From Streptomyces sp. Ru71 (GTDB lineage Bacteria > Actinomycetota > Actinomycetes > Streptomycetales > Streptomycetaceae), in the NCBI RefSeq assembly GCF_002920535.1, contig NZ_PQSS01000005.1, positions 124,001 through 188,000 on the forward strand: a DNA stretch of 64,000 nt. The letters run 5' to 3'. A program made the translations under genes and the position numbers. Position 1 is the stretch's first letter. Each line of letters starts with the position of its first letter. Shown here piece by piece: positions 8,686 through 17,387 of this stretch. The notes under the pieces were generated by a model. That model was not told the DNA's origin and did no database searches. It was given only the letters and a program-made list of their open reading frames with translations.

Positions 8686-9975
8686 TCAGGCGGCGTTCGC
8701 GGAGCCCTTGCCCGGGTCGGCCAGAAATGCCTTCCAGCCGCCCGCGGGACGCTGCCCGACCTCCAGGGTGCGCAGCTTGGCGAGCACCTCGGGCTTCTGC
8801 ACGTCCATCCAGTCCACGAACTGCTTGAAGGAGACCAGGCGGACGTCGGCGCCCTTCTCCTTCTCCCTCGCGATGTGCTTGAACGCCTCCTCGACGGCGT
8901 CCATGTAGATGCCGCCGTTCCACTGCTCGAAGTGGTTGCCGATGAACAGCGGCGCCCGGTTCGTCCCATATGCCCGCTCGAAGCCCGATATGTACGCCTG
9001 CGCGGACTGCCGGCGCCAGCCCGGGTAGTTGTGCGCGGGGGCCTTGGTCGAGTTGATCGACTGGTTGGCCAGCATGTTGTAGTCCATCGACAGCACCTCG
9101 AACCGGCGTCCGGGGAAAGGTATCTGCTGCAGGGGCAGGTCCCATATGCCCTGCTTCTTCGTGGGCCACGTCTGCCGGCCGCCCGGCGAGGAGGCGTCGT
9201 AGCGCCAGCCCAGCGCACGGGCGGTGGGCAGCAGGTTGTCCTGGCCGAGCAGACAGGGCGTACGGCCGCCGACCAGCTCCTTGTCGTAGTCGAAGGGCAG
9301 CGGCGGCAGATCGCTCCAGCCGGTGTTGGTCCTCCACTGCTTGACGAAGGACTTCGCCTGGTCGATCTCGCTGCGCCACTGCCGCGGCGTCCAGTGGGCG
9401 ACCGATCCGTGACCCTCGCCACAGAAGTGGCCGTTGAAGTGGGTGCCGATCTCGTGGCCTTCGAGCCAGGCGCGGCGCACGTTCTCCAGGGTGGACCGGA
9501 TGTGCGCGTCGGTGAGGTAGCCGATGTCGGAGGCGCCCCGCCGGTTGTTCGGCGGGTCGTACAGGCGCTTCTTCGACTCGGGCAGCAGATACAGCCCGGA
9601 CAGGAAGAAGGTCATGCTCGCCCCGTGCTCCTTGGCGAGGTCCAGGAAGCGCGGGAAGAGGCCGTTGCCGACCTCGCCGGCGCCGTCCCAGGAGAACACG
9701 ACGAACTGCGGCGGCTCCTGCCCCGGCTCCAGCGGCTGCGGCGCGTCCGGCTGGTGCGGCTGCTTGCCGGTGTACGCCGTGGAGCCGTCACCGATGGGGC
9801 GGGCCTCGGCCGAGGGGGAGCTCGACGGGTCCTTCCCGGGACCGGAGCTGGAACCGGAACCGCCTTGATGACCCGACCCGCCCGACGACGTGAGACCGCC
9901 GCAGCCCGCGAGTGACGCGGCCGCCGCGGCCCCCGCGCCGAGGCCGAGCATTCCCCTGCGGGAGAAGGTGCGCAT
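8686..9975 (-). CDS. Secreted lipoprotein with polysaccharide-deacetylase-like fold
   Basis: 429 residues. MRTFSRRGMLGLGAGAAAAA gives a twin-Arg-like N-region followed by the lipobox SLAGC. A Ser/Gly-rich linker runs to about residue 60. The catalytic-like domain starts VVFSWDGAGEVGNGLFPRFL and has GHEIGTHFNGHFCGEGH and GWRYDASSPGG, echoing NodB/CE4 motif order but with unusual residues at the metal positions. It may therefore be a divergent or inactive deacetylase acting at the cell surface. It is transcribed in the same direction as the cytochrome c maturation genes, and a role there is not evident. Confidence 0.7.
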   Translation of the reverse strand: MRTFSRRGMLGLGAGAAAAASLAGCGGLTSSGGSGHQGGSGSSSGPGKDPSSSPSAEARPIGDGSTAYTGKQPHQPDAPQPLEPGQEPPQFVVFSWDGAGEVGNGLFPRFLDLAKEHGASMTFFLSGLYLLPESKKRLYDPPNNRRGASDIGYLTDAHIRSTLENVRRAWLEGHEIGTHFNGHFCGEGHGSVAHWTPRQWRSEIDQAKSFVKQWRTNTGWSDLPPLPFDYDKELVGGRTPCLLGQDNLLPTARALGWRYDASSPGGRQTWPTKKQGIWDLPLQQIPFPGRRFEVLSMDYNMLANQSINSTKAPAHNYPGWRRQSAQAYISGFERAYGTNRAPLFIGNHFEQWNGGIYMDAVEEAFKHIAREKEKGADVRLVSFKQFVDWMDVQKPEVLAKLRTLEVGQRPAGGWKAFLADPGKGSANAA

Positions 9976-10057
9976 GAATTCCCCGATTCGTCACGTCCTT
10001 GGGTGGTCACCCAGTCAGAGGGCGCGACGAACCGGGGGGTTCCGCGAGCGTGTATGC

Positions 10058-10076
10058 GTTACGCCACGAACGTAAC
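10058..10076. promoter_or_regulatory. Inverted repeat upstream of the deacetylase-like lipoprotein gene
   Basis: GTTACG-ccacgaa-CGTAAC has 6-bp perfect arms about 80 bp upstream of the lipoprotein start at 9975. It could be an operator; no regulator can be named. Confidence 0.35.
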
Positions 10077-10077
10077 A

Positions 10078-10105
10078 AAACTGTGCCAACCCCGAAGGGA
10101 GTTGG
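10078..10105 (-). terminator. Rho-independent-like terminator of the hemL-phosphatase unit
   Basis: On the minus strand a CCAAC/GTTGG stem with inner CCC/GGG pairs and a short loop (10086-10105) is followed by a T-rich tract (cagttttgtt). It lies 30 bp past the phosphatase stop. Confidence 0.6.
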
Positions 10106-10135
10106 TCGGATTGTTGCGTTCGGTCTTACGGAGGG

Positions 10136-10822
10136 TCAGGCGCCGAAGGCCTTGTCCTTGCCCTTGACCGGCTTGGCGCCGGCCAGCAGGTGGGCCGGGA
10201 CCAGGTCGCGGGCCGGCTCGGTGTAGCCGACGGAGACGATCTTGTCTCCCTGGTACGTGAACGTCGTCAGCGAGGCGAGCGTGCACTGCCGCTTGCGCGG
10301 GTCGTGCCACAGCCGGCGCCGCTCGACGTAGGAGCGCACGATCCAGATCGGCAGCTGGTGGGAGACGAGCACGGCCTCGTGCCCGCGGGCGGCGTCCTTG
10401 GCCGAGTCCAGCGCGCCCATCATCCGCACCACCTGGTCGACGTACGGCTCGCCCCAGGACGGCTTGAACGGGTTGGTGAGGTGTTTCCAGTTGCCCGGCT
10501 TGCGCAGCGCGCCGTCGCCGACGCCGAAGGTCTTGCCCTGGAAGACGTTGTCGGCCTCGATCAGCCGCTCGTCGGTGGCGATGTCCAACCCGTGCGCCTT
10601 GGCGATCGGGGTCGCCGTCTCCTGCGCCCGCTCCAGCGGCGAGGAGCACACATAGGTGACGTCCCGCGAGGAGAGGTGCTCGGCGACCCGCTCGGCCATC
10701 TTCCGCCCGAGCTCGGACAGGTGGTACCCGGGCAGCCGCCCGTACAGAATGCCGTCCGGGTTGGCGACCTCGCCGTGCCGCATCAGATGGACGACGGTGA
10801 TGTCCTTGCTGCTGTCGCTCAC
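10136..10822 (-). CDS. Histidine phosphatase family protein (phosphoglycerate-mutase-like)
   Basis: 228 residues. The RHG phosphohistidine motif occurs at [19 protein letters not shown]. The second histidine is in [13 protein letters not shown], and a conserved [11 protein letters not shown] segment lies between. The family transfers phosphate through a histidine intermediate; substrates range from sugar phosphates to cobalamin precursors. Its GTG start overlaps the hemL stop by 4 bp, so it is translationally coupled to tetrapyrrole synthesis. The actual substrate is unknown. Confidence 0.88.
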   Translation of the reverse strand: MSDSSKDITVVHLMRHGEVANPDGILYGRLPGYHLSELGRKMAERVAEHLSSRDVTYVCSSPLERAQETATPIAKAHGLDIATDERLIEADNVFQGKTFGVGDGALRKPGNWKHLTNPFKPSWGEPYVDQVVRMMGALDSAKDAARGHEAVLVSHQLPIWIVRSYVERRRLWHDPRKRQCTLASLTTFTYQGDKIVSVGYTEPARDLVPAHLLAGAKPVKGKDKAFGA

Positions 10823-12135
10823 GCGGTGGCCTCCGCCGCGGCTCGGGCCGCCGCCGGAAGGGCGTCGGCGATCTTCTGGATGGCCCGCTCGTCGTGCGCG
10901 GTGGACACGAACCAGGACTCGAAGGACGACGGCGGCAGGTAGACGCCGTTCTCCAGCAGGGAGTGGAAGAAGGCGGTGAAGCGGAACGACTCCTGCTTCT
11001 TCGCGTCCTCGTAGGTGCGGACCTCACGGTCGGTGAAGAACACGGAGAACATGTTGGAGGCGGTCTGCAGCCGGTGCGCGACGCCCTCCTTGGCCAGCGC
11101 CTCGGTGACCAGGGACTGGATCTGCGCCGAGACGGCGTTCACCGTGTCGTAGGCGGCGTCGTCCAGGAGGCGCAGCTGGGCGAGCCCGGCGGCGGTGGCG
11201 ACGGGGTTACCGGAGAGGGTGCCGGCCTGGTAGACCGGCCCGGCCGGGGCGAGGTGGGCCATCACATCGGCCCGACCGCCGAACGCGGCGGCCGGGAAGC
11301 CACCGCCCATGACCTTGCCGAAGGTCATCAGGTCGGGCTTGACCCCGTCGATGCCGTACCAGCCGGCCCGGCTGGTACGGAAGCCGGTCATGACCTCGTC
11401 GGAGATGTACAGGGCGCCGTTCTTCTGGCAGGCGTCCTTCAGCCCCTGGTTGAACCCGGGCAGCGGCGGCACGACGCCCATGTTGCCGGGCGAGGCCTCG
11501 GTGATCACACAGGCGATCTCGCCGGGGTGCCGGTGGAAGGCCTCCTGCACGGCCTCCAGGTCGTTGTACGGCAGCACGATGGTGTCGCCGGCCTGCGCAC
11601 CGGTGACCCCGGGCGTGTCCGGCAGCGCGAACGTGGCCACACCCGACCCGGCGGAGGCGAGGAGCGAGTCCACGTGCCCGTGGTAGCACCCGGCGAACTT
11701 GATCACCTTGGACCGCTGGGTGAACCCGCGAGCGAGCCGGATCGCGGACATGGTCGCTTCCGTGCCGCTGCTGACCAGCCGCACCTGCTCCACGGGCGCC
11801 ACCCGGGCGACGATCTCCTCGGCGAGCGCCACCTCGCCCTCACCGGGCGTGCCGAAGGACGTACCGCGGGCGACGGCCTCCTGCACCGCGGCGATCACCT
11901 CGGGGTGCGCGTGCCCGAGGATCATGGGTCCCCAGGAGCAGACCAGGTCGACGTACTCGCGCCCGTCGGCGTCGGTGAGGTACGGGCCGGTGCCGGACAC
12001 CATGAACCTGGGCGTGCCGCCGACGGCCCGGAAGGCGCGCACCGGCGAGTTCACGCCGCCGGGCGTGACGACCGCCGCACGGTCGAACAGTGCCTGGGAG
12101 GCAGGCGCTTCATAGGGATAGGGCAGTTCGCTCAT
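10819..12135 (-). CDS. hemL: Glutamate-1-semialdehyde 2,1-aminomutase
   Basis: 438 residues, the full family length. This PLP enzyme moves the amino group of glutamate-1-semialdehyde to give 5-aminolevulinate in the C5 heme pathway. Visible motifs: [16 protein letters not shown] (phosphate-binding), [11 protein letters not shown] (Asp contacting PLP) and [19 protein letters not shown] (Schiff-base Lys). RBS ggagaag lies upstream of ATG 12135. Its position beside cytochrome c maturation genes couples heme supply with heme attachment. Confidence 0.96.
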   Translation of the reverse strand: MSELPYPYEAPASQALFDRAAVVTPGGVNSPVRAFRAVGGTPRFMVSGTGPYLTDADGREYVDLVCSWGPMILGHAHPEVIAAVQEAVARGTSFGTPGEGEVALAEEIVARVAPVEQVRLVSSGTEATMSAIRLARGFTQRSKVIKFAGCYHGHVDSLLASAGSGVATFALPDTPGVTGAQAGDTIVLPYNDLEAVQEAFHRHPGEIACVITEASPGNMGVVPPLPGFNQGLKDACQKNGALYISDEVMTGFRTSRAGWYGIDGVKPDLMTFGKVMGGGFPAAAFGGRADVMAHLAPAGPVYQAGTLSGNPVATAAGLAQLRLLDDAAYDTVNAVSAQIQSLVTEALAKEGVAHRLQTASNMFSVFFTDREVRTYEDAKKQESFRFTAFFHSLLENGVYLPPSSFESWFVSTAHDERAIQKIADALPAAARAAAEATA

Positions 12136-12637
12136 GACGTGCGACTTCTCCGACCTTCTCCGGCTTGCTACGGGGTGACCCCCTCAGAGTAGGCCGAGCG
12201 CGCCGGTCCCGGAGATCCGCACCCCGCCGGCAATCCGAGAGATCCGCACCCCGCCCATCTGAGAAACTGGTGCCCGCATACGTATGGACATGACGAAGGG
12301 TCGTGTCGGGGGCTATTCGAAAAACCTGCGGACAGCTGTTCCAGCGCACGTTTCGGCGTGTGACCGTGGGGGAGGTCACTGACACGATGATCGGGTTGCG
12401 CGGCCCGGGCCGCGCATCCTAGAAAAGCAGTCGGGTGGAGATATGCATCGCGGTGGCGGACTGGGCGAGGGGACCGATGACCTGGGTCCTCGACGTGCCC
12501 GGCGGGGAAGGCACCGGCGCGACGCGGAGGAAGCGAACGACGCACGTCAGGCACAGGGTGCAGCGAACGAGCCGGAGCGGCTGGACCGGCTGAGCCGGGT
12601 CGACCGTCTGCGGACGGGGAGCAGGAATGGTGGTCGG
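12136..12637. other. Intergenic region upstream of hemL and of the conserved hypothetical gene
   Basis: Divergent promoter region. The only marked structure is a GTGACC...GGTCAC inverted repeat at 12360-12379. An in-frame ATG at 12443 would extend the downstream gene by 65 Arg/Gly-rich residues, but its GGAG is only 2 nt from the ATG and the added sequence looks non-coding. Confidence 0.4.
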
Positions 12638-13075
12638 GTGGGGGTGACGTACAAGTACTTCGGCGCTCCGGACGGGGCGACCGCGGCCCGCGTCCCGATC
12701 TCGATGCGCCCCGAGGAACTCGGCGGCGACGAGCTCGGCATGAACGGCATGTTCACCAAGATCAAGCCGGAGACGATGGCCGCGATGGTCCTGACGGGCA
12801 TCGAAGGCGTCCCCCTGCACAAGGTGCCGCCCCTGGAACTGGTCGTGCTGCACCCCGACTACGCGGTCGTGAAACTCCCCATGACGGTCGTCGACCCCCT
12901 GCGCGACATCGGCGAGGAAGCGGTCGGCGCGGCGGCGTTCATCTGGTCCACGGTCCCGGACCGGGGCGGACCGCGGGACGCGTTCAACGTGTACCAGCTG
13001 CTGCACGAGTGGCAGGACTTCTCACACCGGCTGCATGAGGCGGGGCATCAGCCTTATTGCCTGGTGTGGCCCTGA
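12638..13075 (+). CDS. Conserved actinobacterial hypothetical protein; 3' end is an integration site
   Basis: About 145 residues (GTG 12638), with GTG 12644 and ATG 12443 as alternatives. No family I can name. Composition is that of a small soluble acidic protein: TYKYFGAPDGATAARVPISM, then a region rich in paired Gly/Met, ending LHEWQDFSHRLHEAGHQPY. The last 25 codons and the stop lie inside a 76-bp sequence repeated at 35228-35303. The integrative element thus used this gene's 3' end as target and restored the reading frame, which argues the gene is intact and under selection. Confidence 0.65.
   Translation: MGVTYKYFGAPDGATAARVPISMRPEELGGDELGMNGMFTKIKPETMAAMVLTGIEGVPLHKVPPLELVVLHPDYAVVKLPMTVVDPLRDIGEEAVGAAAFIWSTVPDRGGPRDAFNVYQLLHEWQDFSHRLHEAGHQPYCLVWP
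13000..13075 (+). repeat. Left attachment repeat (attL), 76 bp
   Basis: 13000-13075 is identical base for base to 35228-35303. It spans the last 25 codons and TGA stop of the conserved hypothetical gene. Identity breaks exactly at the stop codon on the right side and one base before a Leu codon on the left. Confidence 0.9.
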
Positions 13076-13095
13076 GCTGGGGTTTCGCAGGGTTC

Positions 13096-13119
13096 GGGTG
13101 GGGTTTTCGGACCCCACCC
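13096..13119. terminator. Bidirectional hairpin terminator after the target gene
   Basis: GGGTGGGGT-tttcgg-ACCCCACCC has perfect 9-bp arms, 20 bp after the stop of the conserved hypothetical gene and 23 bp after the integrase stop on the other strand. Confidence 0.65.
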
Positions 13120-13142
13120 TCGCTAGTGCCCGAGCGAGGCCG

Positions 13143-13520
13143 TCAGGCCGCCAGGGCACATTGAGGGCACACGGGTTTCTCTGGGGGCACTGATGTGCCC
13201 TGAGCCTCTGCTGCCTGGGCTTCGGTGAAGGCGTCGTCTATCGCCTTGCGGGTCCGCGTCTCGCTGGACGGCAGCAGGTGCGTGTACGTCCGGAGCGTGA
13301 AGCCCGGGTCCGAGTGGCCGAGGTACTCGGAGAGCGCCTTGATGCTCTCCCCCGCGTCCAGGAGCACGGAGGCGTAGGCGTGCCGGAGGGCGTGCATCCC
13401 GTCTTCGGGAGCCGCCTGGAGGTACCTCGCCCCGCGCTCGCGGGGAGGGATCACGCCGGCGGCAGCCAGAGCGCGCTTCCAGTCGCCCATGTTGAAGACG
13501 CTGCGGTTGTACGCCCGCCC
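13143..13520 (-). pseudogene. Tyrosine integrase, C-terminal fragment
   Basis: About 125 residues of the catalytic domain remain. GMHALRHAYASVLLDAGE carries the HxxR box, LSEYLGHSDPGFTLRTYTHL carries the second His and the nucleophilic Tyr, and the tail PEKPVCPQCALAA is typical of Streptomyces integrases. The N-terminal arm-binding and core-binding domains are absent. Upstream of about 13520 the sequence switches to a relaxase-like gene on the other strand. The open frame runs on to 13649 only by chance. It reads toward attL, the normal orientation of an integrase beside its attachment site. Confidence 0.8.
13151..13172. repeat. Integrase arm-type-like repeats, left end
   Basis: ccagggcacat (13151-13161) followed by tgagggcacac (13162-13172), 75 bp inside attL and overlapping the integrase 3' end. 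The same 11-mer occurs twice in tandem near attR (35099-35120). Confidence 0.5.
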
Positions 13521-13523
13521 CGG

Positions 13524-14286
13524 CGACGAGGCAGCCGCCCAGGCCCACATCGCGGCCCTAGGCGGAGCCATCGACGTCCTACCGCTTCTCGCCCCCAGCC
13601 ACCTGCGGTCATAACTGCAGCAGGCCGCCACGGCGTTCGAGCGCGCCACCCGCTCCCGTATCCGCGCCCATCAGGACCAGGCCCGCGCCCTACGGGGCGC
13701 CATACGCGCCCTGCGCACCGCGCCGGTCACCGGTGACGGGTCCGGGCTGGCTATGTTCCTCGACATCGCCGTGCTCGTCATCATCGCCACAGCCCGCTGG
13801 CACCAAGCCCGCCGGCACGACCAGCAAGTCGCCGCCGCCCACCAAGCCCTGGTCCACCTGCAGGCCGCCTACCAGCAAGCCGCCGCCGCACCGCTGGCCG
13901 CCCTGGCCCAGCGCAAACCATTGGCCCGCACCATGGAGCGACACGCCAAGCGGATCCTCGTGACCTTGCCCGACCACGCCCAGCAGGTCCTCAACGATCC
14001 CGCCTGGCCCGCACTGACCGAAGCCGAGAACGCCGGCCACGATCCCGACCAGCTTCTCCAGCACGCCGCACGGCAGTACACGTTGGACGACGCCCGCTCC
14101 ATCGCCAGGACCCTTACCTGGCGCGTCCAACGCGTGGGCAAAGGGCCGGCGCCCAAGACACGAGCCCCTGCAGCACAGGCACGAGGTGCAACCAAGCCCT
14201 CGGCGGATCCCGATCACACGCCGGCAACCGCCGCGCTCCCTGAGCGGCTGCATGCACGGCAGGTAAGCACCGTTCGTCGGGGCTAA
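13524..14286 (+). pseudogene. Relaxase/mobilisation protein, C-terminal fragment with a nonsense codon
   Basis: One reading frame gives DEAAAQAHIAALGGAIDVLP, then a TAA at 13612-13614, then an open run of 223 codons to 14286 (LQQAATAFERATRSRIRAHQ onward). The pattern of Ala/His/Gln-rich helices (MFLDIAVLVIIATARWHQAR, coiled-coil-like HHQALVHLQAAYQQAAAAP) resembles the long C-terminal part of Streptomyces element relaxases. The N-terminal relaxase domain is missing and the frame is interrupted, so the gene is dead. A translation restart at ATG 13753 cannot be excluded. Confidence 0.6.
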
Positions 14287-14371
14287 GTGATCCGAGACAT
14301 GCTGGGGCAGGTTGGCCATGTCAGTTCTTGGGAGAACGTCGCATTGAGGAGCCGACCTCTGGGGGCAGCTC

Positions 14372-16732
14372 TTGCGGTGCGAGACTGCACGGATGCCGGA
14401 GCGTTCCATCACCTTCCTTCCGCTGTCCTACGCGGCCAGGCCGCCCCGGATGGTGGTAGTGGCGCCACACGATGACGGGGACTGGTTTGTCTGGACGGCA
14501 GCCGCTCTCGCCCGACTGTCGGCGGTGTGGGGCTGCAGCGGAAGCGTGGTCGTGCCTGCCAGCGCGGTCGGACACCCCGCTGTCGATCGATGCCTGGCCC
14601 GCTTGAACCCAGATCACGTGCTTGCCTACGTGCCTTCGTGGGCCACATACGACGGCCTCAATCCGGGTGCCATCGACCGGCTGCTGACCGAAAGGGGGAT
14701 ATCTGACAGTGCTGCGGCCGATCACTTCAGGCAGATGCTGTGCAAGGAGCCGTGGAACAGTCCCGTAGTACAGGAGGCAGAAGCGGCCGCTGATCATCTT
14801 CGTCTGCAACTTGCTCCCAATAGGCGAGAAGACCTTATCCAATGCAGCCATCTGTTTGACGACGACAACCCTCGCGAACTGACGCCACTGGCTGCCGTGG
14901 CCACATCCCCTCTCATCGGTGTACCGAGGAGTCTGGTGAGTACTGCGGATGCCCTGGCCTACGCGATGCATGTTGGCATCGAAGCATCCACGATCGGCGG
15001 GCAGATCACGGATAAGGAGTGGCAGGAAGCCGCCACCCGCGGCACTGAGTCGCCGCTTCTGTCGCAGTTGCACCCCGGCGTGCGTGACGATTCCAAAGCG
15101 ATGCGTTCCCACGAGGCCGGGTTGTGTGTCCCAATCACAAGATTCCTTCGACCCCGGGAGCGCGTCGCTGTCCTAGGGAATCAGCCCGAAGACTTCGCGC
15201 TCGCCGAAGTCCTGCGGCAGATCCGCGGCTCGGTAACGTGGCTTCCATGGGCAGAGCCTGGAATCAGCGACATGTGGTTGTTCTCTGGTCGCGGATCGGA
15301 CCGGTTGCTGGTGACAAGCGCGTCGCTGAGCACTGAAGAGACCCACCAGCGCATCAACGCGAGATGGGAAAGCCGCCCCATACGGCATATCGAGCCAGAA
15401 GAGGAGGAGCGCCGCTTCGATGTGGTTGCTCCTATCGACATCAATCTGGATAACCCGTTCATGGTGGTGCTGCGGGATGCCTGGGACCAGCCACGTTCTT
15501 TGCCTGTCACTGTGGAATCAGACGGATCGCTCCAGACGTCGCTCTCCCTGGCAGCAGAGGTGCCGCGCGGCCTCGATCCGAACAGGCATCGCTGGCAGGT
15601 CACTCTAATCGCCCATAACCACCCATTGCCTCCTCTCCCCGCCCTCTCCTCAACAGTCACCGCAACGGGCCAAAACCCATGGGAGACTTTCGTTCGCGCC
15701 GGCGACGGTGGCGTCACATATTGGTCTCACCGGTTCGACTTCGTCCCCAGCGGAGCATCGCTAGCTGGCTCACTCGCATCCCCGAAGCTGGCCTGGCCCG
15801 GCATCAAGCGCATGCTCCAGGTCACAGCATCAACGCGTGCTGTCGAAGTGCTTCCCAGCCCTGCTGGAAAACGAGCTGCCATAACCGAACGCCTCCTTGG
15901 ATCCCGCAACGATCTGGAAACGCTGGCAGCGAGCCCAGGATGGGCTTTGCTTCGCCGCTTCTTGCCGAATTCCGCACAAGACGACGTCCCGGAAGGCAGC
16001 CGATGGAAGCTCAAATCCGCAGTAGTTCTCTCGTGGGAAGCGGTCGCAGCCCACGACGACACTGACTGGGACCTGACAGCACGCAGAGGGCAAATCGATC
16101 AATGGACCTCACAGGGCGTGCTGCGCCGCGGACTGATCCTTGGCTGCGGTCACTGTCCCATTCTAGAGTTCTACCCTCTGTCCGAGATCAGTCAGAGCTA
16201 CCGCTGCAGGCGCTGCGGAGGGGAAAACCAGCTAACAAAGGAACGCTGGAGGCCAGCAGCGCACGAGCCCCGCTGGTTCTACGACCTTCATCCCGCAGTC
16301 TTGGAACTCGTCATGAACGACGGAGACGTGCCACTACTGGCCACGCAGTATCTACGCAGCCAGTACTGGGCGCGGCAGGCACTGGTCTGCGAGGAGTTCG
16401 AACTAATCAAAGACGGAAACCGGTTCGTTGAGATGGACTTTGCCCTGGCCACCACGGAGGAGCTATGGGTAGGCGAAGCCAAGAGCAACGACTCCCTCGG
16501 CGACAGTGCAAAGCAACGTCGACGCGAGGCAGGCAAGCTCATAGAAGGGTGCACGCTCGTCGGAGCGGTTGGCCTTGTCTTGGCTACGGCCCAGGCTCAG
16601 TGGTCTGTCACGACTCTAGAAGCCATCAAGTCCGAGATTGCCGGTCGCCGCAGAGCGGAAAAGCCCGTACCCAAGATCAGCCTGATCTCGGGCCTTGGAG
16701 GCGCCCCGCAGATTGCCCAACTGACCATCTGA
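14372..16732 (+). CDS. Unknown 786-residue protein with zinc ribbon and PD-(D/E)XK-like C-terminal domain
   Basis: No family recognised for the N-terminal ~550 residues. Near residue 591-622 a four-cysteine ribbon is seen (GCGHC and CRRCGG). From about residue 687, EMDFALATTEELWVGEAKSN has the D...ExK spacing of PD-(D/E)XK nucleases, followed by a Lys/Arg-rich helix and GLVLATAQAQW. A ribbon plus nuclease at the end of a large protein inside an integrative element suggests a phage- or plasmid-defence effector; this is inference. GC content is lower than in its neighbours and codon use is less biased, fitting transfer. Start is TTG 14372 or ATG 14393; neither has a strong RBS. Confidence 0.7.
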   Translation: MRCETARMPERSITFLPLSYAARPPRMVVVAPHDDGDWFVWTAAALARLSAVWGCSGSVVVPASAVGHPAVDRCLARLNPDHVLAYVPSWATYDGLNPGAIDRLLTERGISDSAAADHFRQMLCKEPWNSPVVQEAEAAADHLRLQLAPNRREDLIQCSHLFDDDNPRELTPLAAVATSPLIGVPRSLVSTADALAYAMHVGIEASTIGGQITDKEWQEAATRGTESPLLSQLHPGVRDDSKAMRSHEAGLCVPITRFLRPRERVAVLGNQPEDFALAEVLRQIRGSVTWLPWAEPGISDMWLFSGRGSDRLLVTSASLSTEETHQRINARWESRPIRHIEPEEEERRFDVVAPIDINLDNPFMVVLRDAWDQPRSLPVTVESDGSLQTSLSLAAEVPRGLDPNRHRWQVTLIAHNHPLPPLPALSSTVTATGQNPWETFVRAGDGGVTYWSHRFDFVPSGASLAGSLASPKLAWPGIKRMLQVTASTRAVEVLPSPAGKRAAITERLLGSRNDLETLAASPGWALLRRFLPNSAQDDVPEGSRWKLKSAVVLSWEAVAAHDDTDWDLTARRGQIDQWTSQGVLRRGLILGCGHCPILEFYPLSEISQSYRCRRCGGENQLTKERWRPAAHEPRWFYDLHPAVLELVMNDGDVPLLATQYLRSQYWARQALVCEEFELIKDGNRFVEMDFALATTEELWVGEAKSNDSLGDSAKQRRREAGKLIEGCTLVGAVGLVLATAQAQWSVTTLEAIKSEIAGRRRAEKPVPKISLISGLGGAPQIAQLTI

Positions 16733-16832
16733 AGGGACCAGGGCGGTGACGCCTTGAGCTGCGGTCACTGAGGCAACGCGAGCACTGTACGCGGCTACCC
16801 GTGAATGGAGCTACGCGCGAGAGGAAAGGGCG

Positions 16833-17387
16833 TCACCGCGCCGTGCCGACCAGAGGCTCCAGCAGTTCAAGAGCTTCCTCCCAGCGGAAGCGCTCCGCCG
16901 CGCCGCCGGCCCTCGGCCGGTGCGGTTCACAGGAACCGATCAGGACACCCATCCCCCGCAGCCGGTCCAGGCTCTGCTGGTAGGCGGGGTGGGCGGCCTG
17001 GGCAGAGTTCAGGTAGGGCAAAGCCACGGTCGGGATGCCCATGCCGTACGCCTCGCACAGGATGCCCAGGGCGAGAGTGTCGGAGATCCCGGCGACCCAC
17101 TTGTTGATCGTGTTGAAGGTGGCGGGAGCCACGGCGATCGCATCCGCCGGGGGCAGGGGGCGCGGGTCTCCCGGTGAACGCCAGGCGGAGCGGATCGGGT
17201 AACCGGTCTGTGCCTCGATCGCCGTGGCGTCGATGAAGCCAAATCCCTGCGGTGTAGCGATGACGCCGACATCCCAGTTCGCCTCCTGGGCGGCTGTGAT
17301 CAGCTTGCCGACGTCACGGGCCACGCCTGCCGCGCACACAACGACGTACAGGAAGGGCTTCTTGTCCGGGGCGGTCGGTTCGGTCAC
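16833..17387 (-). CDS. Flavoprotein (phosphopantothenoylcysteine-decarboxylase-like)
   Basis: 184 residues of the HFCD flavoprotein fold. FLYVVVCAAGVARDVGKLI at the N-terminus is the FMN-binding first strand, PADAIAVAPATFNTINKWVAG is the conserved APATFNT(I/L)NK loop, and GISDTLALGILCEA follows. Family members oxidatively decarboxylate cysteinyl ends (CoaC, EpiD, MrsD). No peptide substrate gene is next to it. It overlaps the XRE regulator stop by 4 bp, a pairing seen repeatedly in Streptomyces regulatory loci. Confidence 0.85.
   Translation of the reverse strand: MTEPTAPDKKPFLYVVVCAAGVARDVGKLITAAQEANWDVGVIATPQGFGFIDATAIEAQTGYPIRSAWRSPGDPRPLPPADAIAVAPATFNTINKWVAGISDTLALGILCEAYGMGIPTVALPYLNSAQAAHPAYQQSLDRLRGMGVLIGSCEPHRPRAGGAAERFRWEEALELLEPLVGTAR

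Noticed and set aside
12443..12637. 65-residue N-terminal extension of the conserved hypothetical protein
   Set aside because: Arg/Gly-rich, with GGAG only 2 nt from the ATG; coding character begins near 12638. Kept only as an alternative.
13521..13649. Extension of the integrase frame to 13649
   Set aside because: The same DNA gives a relaxase-like sequence on the other strand; the extension does not resemble integrase.
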